Source: Bernardetia sp042180575 (lineage in GTDB: Bacteria; Bacteroidota; Bacteroidia; Cytophagales; Bernardetiaceae). From it: DNA of 64,000 nucleotides. The stretch's first letter is position 1; each line of letters begins with the position of its first letter. This document shows, in pieces, positions 15,837 to 26,900 of the stretch. The notes below the pieces were generated by a model, which saw nothing but the letters and a program-made list of their open reading frames with translations, was not told the DNA's origin and made no database searches. The DNA lies in contig NZ_CP170094.1 in NCBI RefSeq assembly GCF_042180575.1, forward strand, positions 868,001 through 932,000. Reading direction: 5' to 3'. The position numbers and the translations under genes are program-made.

Positions 15837-17534
15837 ATGATAATACGTACAAACCTCGTAAATATTGCAGAAAAAACCATTTTCCCTGCACAAATAACAA
15901 TTAAAGAAGGCAAAATTCATTCCATAGAAAAAGTTGTAGATACAAATAATGAAATAAAAAACTACGCTCTCTGTGGTTTCATTGATGCTCATATTCACAT
16001 TGAAAGTTCGATGCTTGTTCCTTCCAAGTTTTCTCAAATGGCAGTCGTTCATGGTACAGTTGCAACAGTTTCAGACCCTCACGAAATTGCAAATGTAATG
16101 GGAATGGAAGGTGTAGAGTTTATGGTAAATGATGGAAATAAAGTTCCGTTTAATTTCTTTTTTGGTGCGCCTTCATGTGTTCCTGCGACAAGTTTTGAAA
16201 CAGCTGGAGCAACCATCTCAGTAGAAGATATTGAAAAACTGATGAGCCAACCTCACATAAAGTATTTATCAGAAATGATGAATTACCCCGCTGTTTTGGC
16301 AAGAGATAACGAAGTAATGGCAAAAATTGCAGCAGCCAAAAAATACGGAAAACCAACCGACGGACACGCACCAGCACTACGAGGAGAAGACGCAAAAAAA
16401 TATATAGAAGCAGGAATAAGCACCGACCACGAGTGTTTTACAGCCGAAGAAGCATTAGACAAGCTAAAATATGGAATGAAAATCATAATCAGAGAAGGAA
16501 GCGCAGCCAAAAACTTTGATGCTTTGATTGATTTATTACCAGAATATTATGAAAAAATGATGTTTTGTTCGGACGACAAACACCCAGACGACCTTATTGA
16601 AGGACATATAAACCTACTTGTAAAACGAGCTATCAAATTAGGAATTGATAAATTTAAAGTACTTCAAGCTGCTTGTCTCAATCCGATTGAGCATTATAAT
16701 TTAGAAGTAGGAAGGTTGAGAGAAGGAGATAAAGCTGATTTTATTATCGTAAAAGATTTAGAAAACTTTGAAGTTCTGGAAACATATATCAATGGAGAAA
16801 AAGTAGCAGAAAATGGAAAATCATTTATCAAAAATGTAGAAACAAAAGCTATAAATCAATTTGATGTACACCCTAAAAAAGCATCTGATTTTGAAGTAAA
16901 GAGAAGTAAAATAACAGGAAATAATCAAGAAATTGCTCAAATTCCCGTCATTGAAGCCTTAGATGGACAATTAATTACGAATCCTGTTTTTGTAGAAATT
17001 GATGATTTGACAGATAAAGATGGTAATTTAGTTTCAACTATTGAAAAAGATATTCTAAAAATGGTTGTTGTCAATCGTTATACTTCTGATGCTCCGATTG
17101 CGATTGCTTTTATCAAAAATTTTGGATTAGAAAAAGGTGCGATTGCTTCTTGTGTCGCCCATGATTCTCATAATATTGTAGCCGTAGGAGTTACAGATGA
17201 AGATTTGATGAAGGCAGTCAATTTAGTAATTAGAGAAAAAGGAGGCGTTTCGGCTACAAATGGGAAAGAAGGAGAAAATAATAATCAAGTTTTGCCTCTT
17301 CCAGTTGCAGGAATTATGTCTTTAGAAAATGGCGAAGAAGTAGGTAAAAAATATGCTCAAATTGATACCTTTGCAAAAACATTAATGACTAATCCAGTTA
17401 CTACAAAAAAATTACACGCTCCTTTTATGACTCTTTCATTTATGGCTCTTTTAGTTATTCCATCCTTAAAACTAAGTGATAAAGGACTTTTTGATGGAGG
17501 AAAGTTTGAGTTTGTGAAAGGCTGGGAGGTTTAG
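15837..17534 (+). CDS. ade: Adenine deaminase
   Basis: A 565-residue amidohydrolase that converts adenine to hypoxanthine and ammonia. The metal-binding motif CGFIDAHIHIESSML marks the amidohydrolase core. SDPHEIANVMG, DGHAPAL, STDHECFTAEEAL and FCSDDKHPDDL follow in the family order, and the C-terminal adenine-deaminase domain contains VAHDSHNIVAVGV. The start at 15837 (MIIRTNLVNIAEK) is chosen because family members begin with this strand. The extra 35 upstream residues are hydrophobic and non-conserved and overlap a promoter-like box. Confidence 0.93.
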   Translation: MIIRTNLVNIAEKTIFPAQITIKEGKIHSIEKVVDTNNEIKNYALCGFIDAHIHIESSMLVPSKFSQMAVVHGTVATVSDPHEIANVMGMEGVEFMVNDGNKVPFNFFFGAPSCVPATSFETAGATISVEDIEKLMSQPHIKYLSEMMNYPAVLARDNEVMAKIAAAKKYGKPTDGHAPALRGEDAKKYIEAGISTDHECFTAEEALDKLKYGMKIIIREGSAAKNFDALIDLLPEYYEKMMFCSDDKHPDDLIEGHINLLVKRAIKLGIDKFKVLQAACLNPIEHYNLEVGRLREGDKADFIIVKDLENFEVLETYINGEKVAENGKSFIKNVETKAINQFDVHPKKASDFEVKRSKITGNNQEIAQIPVIEALDGQLITNPVFVEIDDLTDKDGNLVSTIEKDILKMVVVNRYTSDAPIAIAFIKNFGLEKGAIASCVAHDSHNIVAVGVTDEDLMKAVNLVIREKGGVSATNGKEGENNNQVLPLPVAGIMSLENGEEVGKKYAQIDTFAKTLMTNPVTTKKLHAPFMTLSFMALLVIPSLKLSDKGLFDGGKFEFVKGWEV

Positions 17535-17540
17535 AAATAC

Positions 17541-17580
17541 TTTTAAAACACAGAGTTCACAGAGGAACACAGAGAAAATA
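17541..17580. repeat. Left inverted repeat of the GxxExxY locus
   Basis: A roughly 33-base core reading ACACAGAGTTCACAGAGG then AACACAGAGAAAATA. Its reverse complement matches the two direct copies at 18101-18190 with one substitution and a 2-base gap. It lies between adenine deaminase and the GxxExxY gene. Confidence 0.85.
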
Positions 17581-17693
17581 CTTTTTTGAATACAAAATTG
17601 CTTATTTTTTATTGAAGTGTAATTTTAAGCAAAATTTACAGATAAAATTATTAATTTGTGAAATTATTAATAATCTAACTTAACTATAAAAAA

Positions 17694-18086
17694 ATGGAAA
17701 CTAAACACATGGAAAAAATCAATGAAATTACTAAAAAAATTATTGGTTGTGCAATAGAAGTTCATAAAAATTTAGGTGTTGGTTTGCTAGAATCTGTTTA
17801 TGAAGAGTGTTTGTTTCATGAATTAATTGCTTTGGCAAAATTAAAAGTAGAAAGACAAAAAGAAATACCTGTGCTTTATAAAGGATTAAAAATGAACTGT
17901 GCTTTTCGTGCTGACTTAATTGTAGAAAATAAAGTAGTTTTAGAACTTAAATCTGTAACCGAAATTCACCCTATTCACAAAGCACAAATTAATACTTATA
18001 CAAAATTGACTAATTGTAAAGTCGGATTAATTATAAATTTTAATTCTATTTTACTCACAAAGGGAATTTATAGATGGATTATTTAA
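17694..18086 (+). CDS. GxxExxY family protein (PDDEXK_3-like)
   Basis: A 130-residue protein with the defining motif GLLESVYEE (G-x-x-E-x-x-Y) after IIGCAIEVHKNLGVG. The later strands AFRADLIVENKVVLELKSV give the D...E-x-K arrangement of a PD-(D/E)XK nuclease fold. Family members are small soluble proteins of unknown function, widespread in Bacteroidota. The start may instead be the ATG at 17709 (MEKINEI), which resembles family N-termini better. The gene is framed by an inverted repeat on the left and two direct copies on the right. Confidence 0.88.
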   Translation: METKHMEKINEITKKIIGCAIEVHKNLGVGLLESVYEECLFHELIALAKLKVERQKEIPVLYKGLKMNCAFRADLIVENKVVLELKSVTEIHPIHKAQINTYTKLTNCKVGLIINFNSILLTKGIYRWII

Positions 18087-18100
18087 ACAAAAGAAATTTG

Positions 18101-18190
18101 TATTCTCTGTGTTCCTCTGCGAACTCTGTGTTTAAATAAAAAAACTATGTTCTCTGTGTTCCTCTGCGAACTCTGTGTTTAAATAAAAAA
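18101..18190. repeat. Two direct copies of the right repeat of the GxxExxY locus
   Basis: TCTCTGTGTTCCTCTGCG begins at 18104 and again at 18151, a 47-base period. Each copy runs through AACTCTGTGTTTAAATAAAA. Both copies are inverted relative to 17541-17580. The second copy ends directly at the start of the mannose-1-phosphate guanylyltransferase gene. Confidence 0.88.
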
Positions 18191-18191
18191 T

Positions 18192-19271
18192 ATGCAAGAC
18201 CCAAATACACACCTTATCATTATGGCAGGTGGAATTGGAAGCCGTTTTTGGCCTTTCAGTCGCCGTAATTATCCAAAACAGTTTCAAGATATTTTAGGAA
18301 CTGGGAAGTCACTTTTACAACAAACAGTTAAGCGTTTTGAGCCTGTTTGTAAGCCTGAAAACATGTATATTGTTACCAATCAAGATTATAAAGACTTGGT
18401 AAAAGAACAATTACCTAACTTTTCAGAAGACCAAATTTTATTAGAACCCTTTTTACGAAATACAGCTCCTTGTATTGCGTATGCGTCTTATAAAATTAAA
18501 TCCAAAAATCCAGAAGCAAATATTATTGTTACGCCTTCTGACCATGTCATTTTGGATACATACAGTTTTATTGAAAAACTTAAAGTTGCTATTGATACAG
18601 CCAAATCAAGTGATAAAATTGTTACTTTAGGAATCAAGCCTACTCGTCCAGATACAGGATATGGTTATATTCAGAGCGAAGAAAATCAAAAAGGAAGTGT
18701 CAAAAAAGTACGTTTATTTACAGAAAAACCAAATTTAGAAATGGCAAAGTCATTTTTAGAAAGTGGTGATTTTGTATGGAATGCAGGTATTTTTATTTGG
18801 AATGTAAAAACGATTGCTAAAGCATTTGATACTCATCTAAGTGATATTTCAGAAGCATTTGAAGATATGAAAAGCGATTTTTACACAAAAAATGAAGCCA
18901 AATCATTAGAAAAAGCCTATTCACAGTTTCATGGAATTTCGATTGATTATGGAATAATGGAAAAAGCTGATAATGTTTTTGTTGTTCAATGTGATTGTGG
19001 CTGGTCTGACTTGGGAACATGGAAATCGTTGCACGAACAAGCCAAAAAAGATGAAAACAAAAATGTAATTACAGGAGATGTAATGGCGTATGATACCAAA
19101 AACTCTATTATTAAAATTACAAAAGACCGTTTAGCTGTCGTACAAGGGTTAGATAATTTTATTGTAGCTGATTATGATGGTGTTCTTTTAGTTTGCCATA
19201 AAGACCAAGAACAAAGAATCAAAGAGTTTTTGGAAACAGTTAAGAAAACAAAGAAAGAAAAATACACTTAA
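18192..19271 (+). CDS. manC: Mannose-1-phosphate guanylyltransferase
   Basis: A 359-residue nucleotidyltransferase making GDP-mannose from GTP and mannose 1-phosphate. The N-terminal signature MAGGIGSRFWPFSRRNYPKQF is diagnostic, with TPSDH (about 117-121), a PDTGYGYI segment, FTEKP and NAGIFIWN following in order. It has the single-domain form without a fused isomerase. GDP-mannose feeds surface polysaccharides and glycoproteins. Its 5' end abuts a GxxExxY-associated repeat copy, which therefore forms its leader or promoter region. A terminator follows. Confidence 0.93.
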   Translation: MQDPNTHLIIMAGGIGSRFWPFSRRNYPKQFQDILGTGKSLLQQTVKRFEPVCKPENMYIVTNQDYKDLVKEQLPNFSEDQILLEPFLRNTAPCIAYASYKIKSKNPEANIIVTPSDHVILDTYSFIEKLKVAIDTAKSSDKIVTLGIKPTRPDTGYGYIQSEENQKGSVKKVRLFTEKPNLEMAKSFLESGDFVWNAGIFIWNVKTIAKAFDTHLSDISEAFEDMKSDFYTKNEAKSLEKAYSQFHGISIDYGIMEKADNVFVVQCDCGWSDLGTWKSLHEQAKKDENKNVITGDVMAYDTKNSIIKITKDRLAVVQGLDNFIVADYDGVLLVCHKDQEQRIKEFLETVKKTKKEKYT

Positions 19272-19291
19272 TAATAAATTGTCATAGTCAC

Positions 19292-19338
19292 AAAAAAGAC
19301 CCAAATTTGATTTTAATCAATTTTGGGTCTTTTTTTTA
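19292..19338 (+). terminator. Rho-independent terminator after manC
   Basis: AAAAAAGACCCAAA pairs with TTTGGGTCTTTTTT around a loop that itself can pair (TTGATT/AATCAA). A long T run follows. Confidence 0.87.
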
Positions 19339-19420
19339 CTTCAAAATAAATCTTGAATGTTTTGCTTATTTTACGAATGACTTTAGAGAATTAATTCTCC
19401 ATGTCGAGTCTGTAATTTAG

Positions 19421-19493
19421 AGCGAAAGACGAGGCTCGAACTCGCGACCTCAACCTTGGCAAGGTTGCGCTCTACCAACTGAGCTACTTTCGC
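19421..19493 (-). tRNA. tRNA-Gly (anticodon GCC)
   Basis: The minus strand reads GCGAAAG (acceptor), a D arm GCTCAGTTGGTAGAGC, an anticodon stem CAACC/GGTTG enclosing TTGCCAA (anticodon GCC), a T arm with GTTCGAGC, and CTTTCGC closing the acceptor stem. All four stems pair. CCA is not encoded. An ISAs1-family element lies about 155 bases away. Confidence 0.95.
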
Positions 19494-19649
19494 ATGTTTT
19501 GACACTACATGGAGTATCAATATTGGTAATTGAATCATAAATTACACTTTCTATTTAGAATTTGAACTTGTAAATAGAGGTCGTTTTCTGATTGCGTTAG
19601 CAAAGGTAATACTTTTTTTTAAAACTCCAAAACTTATTCATTTTTTTAT

Positions 19650-20825
19650 CAGACTAAACGCACTATAAAATTAATAAAAAAGAGTTAATTTTCGTTCTCA
19701 CTTTTAATTTTTTCTCTTTTATGGTCAGTTTAAGCTCTTATTTATCAGAAGTTCCTGATTTTCGTAGGCAAAATAAAAATTACTTGCACAATTTGCAGGA
19801 TATTTTGCTTTTAAGTGTATGTGCTATTTTTCATGGTGCAGATGGTTATGAAGAAATAGCCGATTTTGGTATTGAGAAAAAGGAATTTTTACAAAATTTT
19901 CTACGTTTGCCTAACGGAATTCCTTCCCATGATACTATACGTAGAGTTTTTTTACACTTAGATAGTGCTTTTTTTAATAGTTGTTTTATGGATTGGATTT
20001 CAGCTTGCATTAAAGATTTAGGTTTACCTTATCAGCAAATTAGTGTGGATGGAAAAGCTCTTCGGGGTAGTAAAACGGGGATTTATTTAGTTAGTGCTGT
20101 TGCTAGTGAACTAGGTTTGAGTTTAGGACAGGTTCAAGTAGAAGAAAAAAGTAATGAAATTACGGCTATTCCAGCTCTTTTAGGAATGCTTTATTTGAAA
20201 GGATATGTTGTTTCTTTAGATGCTATGGGAACACAACAAGCGATTGCTCAACAGATTATAGAGAAAGAAGGAGATTATTTTTTAGCCCTAAAAGGAAACC
20301 AAAAACATCTTTTAGAGCAAACAGAGCTTACTTTTAAAGTAGAAAAGGCTGATGATATATTTGAGACACAAGATTGGTCAGCAAGTGCTAATCAAGTAGT
20401 AGAATATAAAGTAGAGGTAAGTTCAAACTGTAAATGGATAGAAAATCTAGCTAATTGGTTAGGTTTAGTAACTTTAATAAAATTAACTACAAATAGCTCA
20501 TTACGAGGAGAACATATACGCTATTATATCTCAAGTATTAAAAATTTGAGTGCAAAACAAGCCTATAAATTAGCTAGAGGGCATTGGGCAATAGAAAATA
20601 AATTACATTGGCAACTAGACGTTATTTTAAAAGAAGACGAAAAAAGAAACCGAAAAGACAATTCAGTTCATAATTTAGCACTAGTCAGAAAAATAATACT
20701 AAATGCTGCTAAAATGTATGAAACTAAACTTAGCACTAAAAAAATGATGAATAAAATTAATTGGAATACAAGCTATGCTGAACAACTTTTTACCAAAATG
20801 TTCATTTAATAGTGCGTTTAGTCTG
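19650..20825 (+). mobile_element. ISAs1-family insertion sequence, intact
   Basis: The element is 1,176 bp. Its ends are perfect inverted repeats, CAGACTAAACGCACTAT on the left and its complement on the right. Both ends are flanked by the same 10-bp direct repeat ATTTTTTTAT (19640-19649 and 20826-20835), a target duplication. It carries one full-length transposase. The intact ends and frame suggest recent activity. Confidence 0.9.
19721..20809 (+). CDS. ISAs1-family DDE transposase
   Basis: A 362-residue transposase. The N-terminus has the family's DFRRQNKNYLHNLQDILLL region and GIPSHDTIRRVF. The DDE catalytic core is visible as D110 in ISVDGKALRG, D167 in VVSLDAMGTQ and a glutamate in GHWAIENKLHWQLDVILKEDE. 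The stop codon overlaps the right inverted repeat, which is normal for compact elements. There is no frameshift or premature stop. Confidence 0.93.
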   Translation: MVSLSSYLSEVPDFRRQNKNYLHNLQDILLLSVCAIFHGADGYEEIADFGIEKKEFLQNFLRLPNGIPSHDTIRRVFLHLDSAFFNSCFMDWISACIKDLGLPYQQISVDGKALRGSKTGIYLVSAVASELGLSLGQVQVEEKSNEITAIPALLGMLYLKGYVVSLDAMGTQQAIAQQIIEKEGDYFLALKGNQKHLLEQTELTFKVEKADDIFETQDWSASANQVVEYKVEVSSNCKWIENLANWLGLVTLIKLTTNSSLRGEHIRYYISSIKNLSAKQAYKLARGHWAIENKLHWQLDVILKEDEKRNRKDNSVHNLALVRKIILNAAKMYETKLSTKKMMNKINWNTSYAEQLFTKMFI

Positions 20826-20835
20826 ATTTTTTTAT

Positions 20836-20872
20836 AAAAAAACTCCTTACCAAAACTAAATTTTGATAAGGA
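20836..20872 (-). terminator. Terminator of the giant T9SS protein gene
   Basis: Arms TCCTTACCAAAA (20844-20855) and TTTTGATAAGGA (20861-20872) pair with one mismatch. The A run at 20836-20842 reads as a T run on the minus strand. It is immediately next to the IS target duplication. Confidence 0.72.
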
Positions 20873-20903
20873 ATTTTCTGGTTAGACAATTAAGGTATTA
20901 TTT

Positions 20904-23900
20904 TTAATAAATAATCGTAACTGTTCCTGTCTGTTTTATAGTTTTACTTTTATCACTTGGACTTGTATAAGTTACTTCGTAGTAATAAACACCAGCAGGA
21001 ACTTTTTTACCTTTATATGTTCCATCCCAAAATGTAATTTCATCATCATTTCGTTTTTGAAGAGCTGAATAAACTTCCATTCCCCAACGGTCAAGAACTT
21101 TGATGCGAAGATTTGAATAAAAACGTCCAAAGATTTCCCATTCTTCATTCAATCTGTCTTGATTAGGAGTGAAAGCCTGTGGAATAAAAATCTGAGGGTC
21201 GCAATTTGCTTCTACTTCTAAACTTGTGATGGCACTACAAGAATTTGCATATTCAACCGTTACTCGTGCTAGATAAACGCCTCCAAATTCAACATTTAAG
21301 AGAGAATCTTGTCCGACCAAATTTTCATTTTCATCAAACCATTGATAACGATAACGAGCCGTAGAATCATAGTTATCTATTTCTACTCCTATTTGATGGA
21401 AAATACGGTCTTGGTTTTCATCTTCAAAACATAGAATTGTATCTTTTGCACTTAAAACAGGTGGCTCAATAAAATTAATCTGAACACTATCTGTATAACT
21501 ACATTCATTGATGCTCACTTCTACATAATACAAACCACTTCTACGAATACGAATAGAATCCGAAGTTTCTCCTGTATTCCATAAATAAGTTGCTCCATAA
21601 GGACGAGGCGCACCAATACTAGCCGTATCTCCTTCACAAAGCTGCTGTTCTTGACCTAAATCTATTTGAGGTTGAACCAAAACAACGGTTGTATCTGTAG
21701 AAGAGCAGCCCAAAGTGTCAAAGCCTGTAACTACGTAAGTAGTTGTATCTGTTGGATAAACAACAACCGTATCGCCACTATCTGCTGGCGACTGCGACCA
21801 AGAATAAGTAAACCCACCATTTGCAATAAATTGAACAGAATCGCCTGCACAAATACTGATTGTATCTGGCTTGTTTAAAGTAATTTTTGGAATGTCTTTA
21901 AACTGAACCAAAATACTTGTTCCTGTGCTATCACACACATTTTGATTGGTGTCATCTCCATAACTTCCAATTACTGTATATCTAAAAACACCTGCCGAAT
22001 CAGAAGAAATAGTTATTTCTTGTGTTGTTTCGCCAGTATTCCATCTAAAATTAGTTGCTCCTGTTGCACGAAGCGTAATTTCTTCGCCTATACAAACAAG
22101 CGTATCAGAAGCTGTAATTTCTGTAATCGAAGTTCTATTAAAAGTAACTGTAATCAGACTTTCTGCACCACAACGACCACCACCAAGTGTATCATAAACA
22201 CCCACTCGGTACGTTTGAGGTTCGTAATTGATGTTAGCAGAATCTTGTTTGAAAACGTGAATTGCTAAAGTATCGATGATTTCTCCTGTGTTTTCATTAA
22301 TCCATTCATAAATATAACGAGGCTCATGAGAAGGCAAGAAAGCATTTACTTCAACTGAATCATTCTCACAAATAACTAGACTTTCTGGAATATCAATTTC
22401 AGGAACAGGAACAACTCTAAACTTAATAGTATCAGCACTTGCACCACACAAATTAGGAGTAGAGAAAATCCCATTTACAATAAATGTATAAAAACCTGCT
22501 TCAGTTGGTGTTACTTCAATCGTTGAGGTGGTTTCTCCATTACTCCATTGATATGAATCTGCTCCAACGGCTGAAAGCGTTTGTGTTTGTCCTAAACATA
22601 ATGTTTTGATGAAAGTAGAATCAATCTGAACACCTGATTTTCTGTCAAAACGAACATTAATTGTATCTAAAACACTACAATTTCCTCCACCTGTTAAATT
22701 TGGGTCAGTTACTTTTACTTCAAAACGATTGGCTACATAATTATCAACCATGCTATATGTAATAGCAATTTTTGAATTTGTAGAGACTGTCTGATTACTT
22801 TCAATTACTCGCCATTGATACGTAAAATTATTGTTGTGTTCTGGTCTGAAGGCATCCAAAACTAAAGAATCTCCTTCACAAAGACGAATGGTATCACTTG
22901 CTGCTGATGTACTTATTCCTAAATCAATATTCGGACGAACAAAAACTTCAACAGATTGCGTATAACTACAATTTGCTGTTGTGCTGGTGTCGGTTACGGT
23001 TGCTGTATAAATTCCACTTACATTAACGATAGCAACTTTATTAGAATCTGAAACAGAAACAATTCCATCTCCAAACCAATTAATTATCATTCCTCTTACA
23101 TTTGTTCTTTCAATTCTGAGCGTATCAAACGTGGAACAATTTGGATTTTCAGCTCCAGTAATGACAAAATCAGGAGTAGGTGCAAAATTAATCCGAACAG
23201 TATCGCTAATTCTACATCCTCTAGGGTCTTGAATAACGACACTATACATATTTTCTGCTGTTACATCCAAAACAGAATCGCTTCCAATAATCGTATTTTC
23301 TCCTGTTACATACCATTCATACGTTGTTCCGTTGAGGTGTGATAAATCACTTCCTACCAATCTATAAGGCAAATCAGATGGATCACAAACCGTTTTATCT
23401 TCTCCCAAATCTACAACTACTTCATCATCAAAATTAAAGATTTTTACTCGGTTACTTATCGTAGAACAGCCTGTAATCGTATTTTCTAAACGAATAAAAT
23501 ACGTTCCTGTGTCCAAAGCAAAAAGTGTATCATTGCCATTGCCTACTGAAATTACAGAACCATCAACATCTATTTTTTTCCAATCATAAATAAAATCTCC
23601 TTCAGGCGCAACAAGTAAAGCAGTATCGGTTTTACATTTATATCTATCAACTCCCAAATCTACAACTGGAAGAGGATGTACAATCATTGTCATGATTCGG
23701 CTTGTATCTGGACAGCCGTTTGTTTCACCTATTACCCAAATTTGGTCGCCATCTTGGAAAGTGCCTACAACTGGTTCGTATTCATTAGCTACTGCACCTG
23801 CTGGCATTGGCAAGCCATTTTTATAAAATACATAAGAAGTTGCTCCTTCGGCTACAAATTTGGTAGTTTGATTGACACAAATAGAAGTATCAGGAGAAGA

Positions 23901-26900
23901 AATAAGCACCTCTGGTTTTGGTGTAACAGTAACTTCTACAATATCTGATGGAACAGGTAAAAGGTCGCACAAAGTGTCTCTAAGAGCAAGTACCTCAAAA
24001 GTTCCTCCTGTTGATTGTACTACATAATCAAATGGGCTTGTTGTTGTTTCTGTTCCTACATAAACTTCTCTTACTGTTGGTGTTCCTACTCTAGGAATTT
24101 CTCGGTAGGTAAGTTTCATCGGAAAAGCTCCACTAAGTCTAAAAATAACAGGAGTCTGATTTCCATCACAAATATCTGTACTTCCTGTTAAGACTACTCC
24201 TATAGGGGGTAAAAATACTACTGTCATTGTATCTTCTACATCACAGTTGGTAAGTGTATTTGTGAGTCTTGCTATGTACTGTTTAGTTATTTTTTGATTT
24301 GCTTGAAACTCGTTTACATTTAAAATAGGTGTTCTTACTATCTGTGTTGTTGTTGTTCCATTTAGTTCAAACCAAGTAGTTGTTGTAACAGGTTGTAGAA
24401 TAGAAGCCACAGGGATTTCTAAATCTCTAGCTCCATCAGCAGCACAAAATATAAGTGTATCAGGTGTATTTGTTTTTCCTATTTCTCTAATTTGAGCAGA
24501 TTGATTACCAAAGAAAATAACTGTTACACTATCTTTCAACTTACAACTAGGAAAAAGTCCATTTCCGATATCAATTAATTCTACTTCATATAATGTAGTG
24601 TCTGAAAAATTATTTGCTATTAAATCTATATTTGTACCTAAATCAATGATATTACTTGGGTCTGTAATGTCTCTCCATTGGTATCCTATGATAGCTGTAC
24701 TTGTAGTATAACCTCCAAAAATTGTTTGTGATCCTTGCACATCACAAAAGAACAATTCATCCCCACTTATGGAATCTGTATGTTGAATGATGGCAGCAGG
24801 GAAAAATTTAACTTCAATAAAATCTGTATCTGTACAGGTTTGTTGAGTAGTTTCTACTCTAATATTTAAAGTGCTTGAAAAATTATCTACCACAAGAGAA
24901 AATACATCATCAGCAAGTAATGTATTTGTATCATCATCATACCATTCTACAACTACACGGTCTGGATTATTCAAACTATCTAATCTTAGAATTTGCGCTC
25001 CTTGATCATCACAAAAATTTAATGTTGTAGGTGCAATTATTTCATCATAATAAATATCAGCGACAGGTTGAGGTCTGAAAAAGACAGTTACATGAGCAGT
25101 GTCATTACAGAAGGCAGGCGTATTTATGTTAGTGATAATTACAGTATAATAAGTAGAGTCAGAAAAATTATCTGCTGTAATAGTAGGAGTTGTATCAAAA
25201 AGTGTCGTAGGCAAAGGATCTGTTTCACTATCTCTCGCAAACCATTTATAGGTTACGTTTGCTGGATTTGCTGGGTTGAAAGCTGATAGTGTTTGCGCTC
25301 CTTCTGTATCACACAAAATAAGTGTATCTCCAGAAACTACATTTCCATTATTTGAAATATCTACCAAAACACCAGCAGCAAAACTTACTACAATTTCATC
25401 CGTTTGAGGACAAGAAATTGTTTGATTAGGTCGTAAAGCCTCTACTTTATAACGAGTAGTGGCAGAAAACTCATCCACTGTTAGTGTATTTGTAGTAGCT
25501 GTCGGAATTAAAGCTCCATCTTTAAACCATTTGTATTCTACATTAGCAGGTAGTGGATTAAGAGAAGCTGTGATTGTTTGTGCGCCTTCACTATTACAAA
25601 AGTCAAGAAAATCAGGTGTTGTGCCATCAAAAGCAATATTTACATCATGAGTAGGCTCAAAAATTACTGTAATGATATCAAAAGCACTTCCATTACCCAA
25701 TAAACTACATTGAGTAGCTTCATTAGTAACTTCTAATTCATACACTGTTGTAGCCGAAAAATTATTAACTACCAAATCAGGAGTATTTGCTATTACTGTT
25801 GGGCTTCCTACAACTCTCCATTTATATTCACTTGCAGGTGTATTGGCTGCATTAAAACCTGTAATTGTTTGTTGTCCTAAACTATCACAAAGACGAATTT
25901 CATCTGTCGAAACTCCATTATGTTTAATATCAGCAATAGCAGGAGGGCTAAAAATAACCTCTGTTGTATCTCTTTTAATACACCCTTCTGCATTTTCAGT
26001 AGTCAATTCATAACTACCCGAAACACTAACTGTAAAATCTTGATTTATACTAAGTATCGTTGGGTCTGGAATAAGTCGCCATTCGTACCGAATAAACCCA
26101 TCAGGAGCTTCTAAGGTTCTGTCTGTTGTTACTCCATCACAATAGGCTACATCATTGGCTACATCCACTACTATTTCTAGGCTACTTCCTGCTAGATAGC
26201 CGTAGGATTCTGTTTGTGCATACCCATGTACATAAGCAATAAAACCCTCATTTGTAGGTAAGGTATTGTCTATATTATATGTTCCAAAAGTTACAGCCTG
26301 TCTAGTAAATGACATATCTGAACCAGTGATAGCAGTAAAAGCTAAATTAGCTCCATTGAGTCTTACATTTCCTGTATTTGTGGTTTTAGTTACTATAGTA
26401 ATGAAAAAGTCGTCAGCTCGTCCTGTTACGATTTCTAAAGCTTCTACATTTATATCTTTTACTGTCTGTTCATTGGCAGACAATAATACAAAATAAGGAT
26501 CTGCATTTTCTCCTCCTGTCTGTTGAGAAATGGTAAACTGTCCTACTAATATTGGTTCAGTAGAACTAATTACACGAGGTACATTATTACCTTGAGTACT
26601 AAATTGATAAAATTCTCCAGCATTTAAGGTTCTAGGAGAAGTAGGATCACCACTAATAGTAACAACAGTACCATCTCTTTGTGCTAATATTTTATAATAA
26701 TCATAATCTCTAACTGTTAATCCTGGTGCAGCCACTGAAGGAATAGTAACAAAGTTACGTCCCCATGTATTTACAGGTGGTATTTGCTCATAAACATGGT
26801 CTGATGAAGTAGCATCAATATTAACACGAGTATTTCCAGAAAAAACAGCAATTGGATTACTTCCTTGTATAAAACTTCCCGTAAGGTCAGCATTTGACTT

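Noticed and set aside
18101..18190. Possible CRISPR-like direct repeats
   Set aside because: Only two copies with a spacer of a few bases, plus an inverted third copy on the other side of a gene. No cas genes are present.
21666..22268. Open frames antisense to the giant secreted protein
   Set aside because: They are rich in Cys, Ile and Asn with no domain or start context, as expected from the reverse complement of a Thr/Ser/Val-rich repeat gene.
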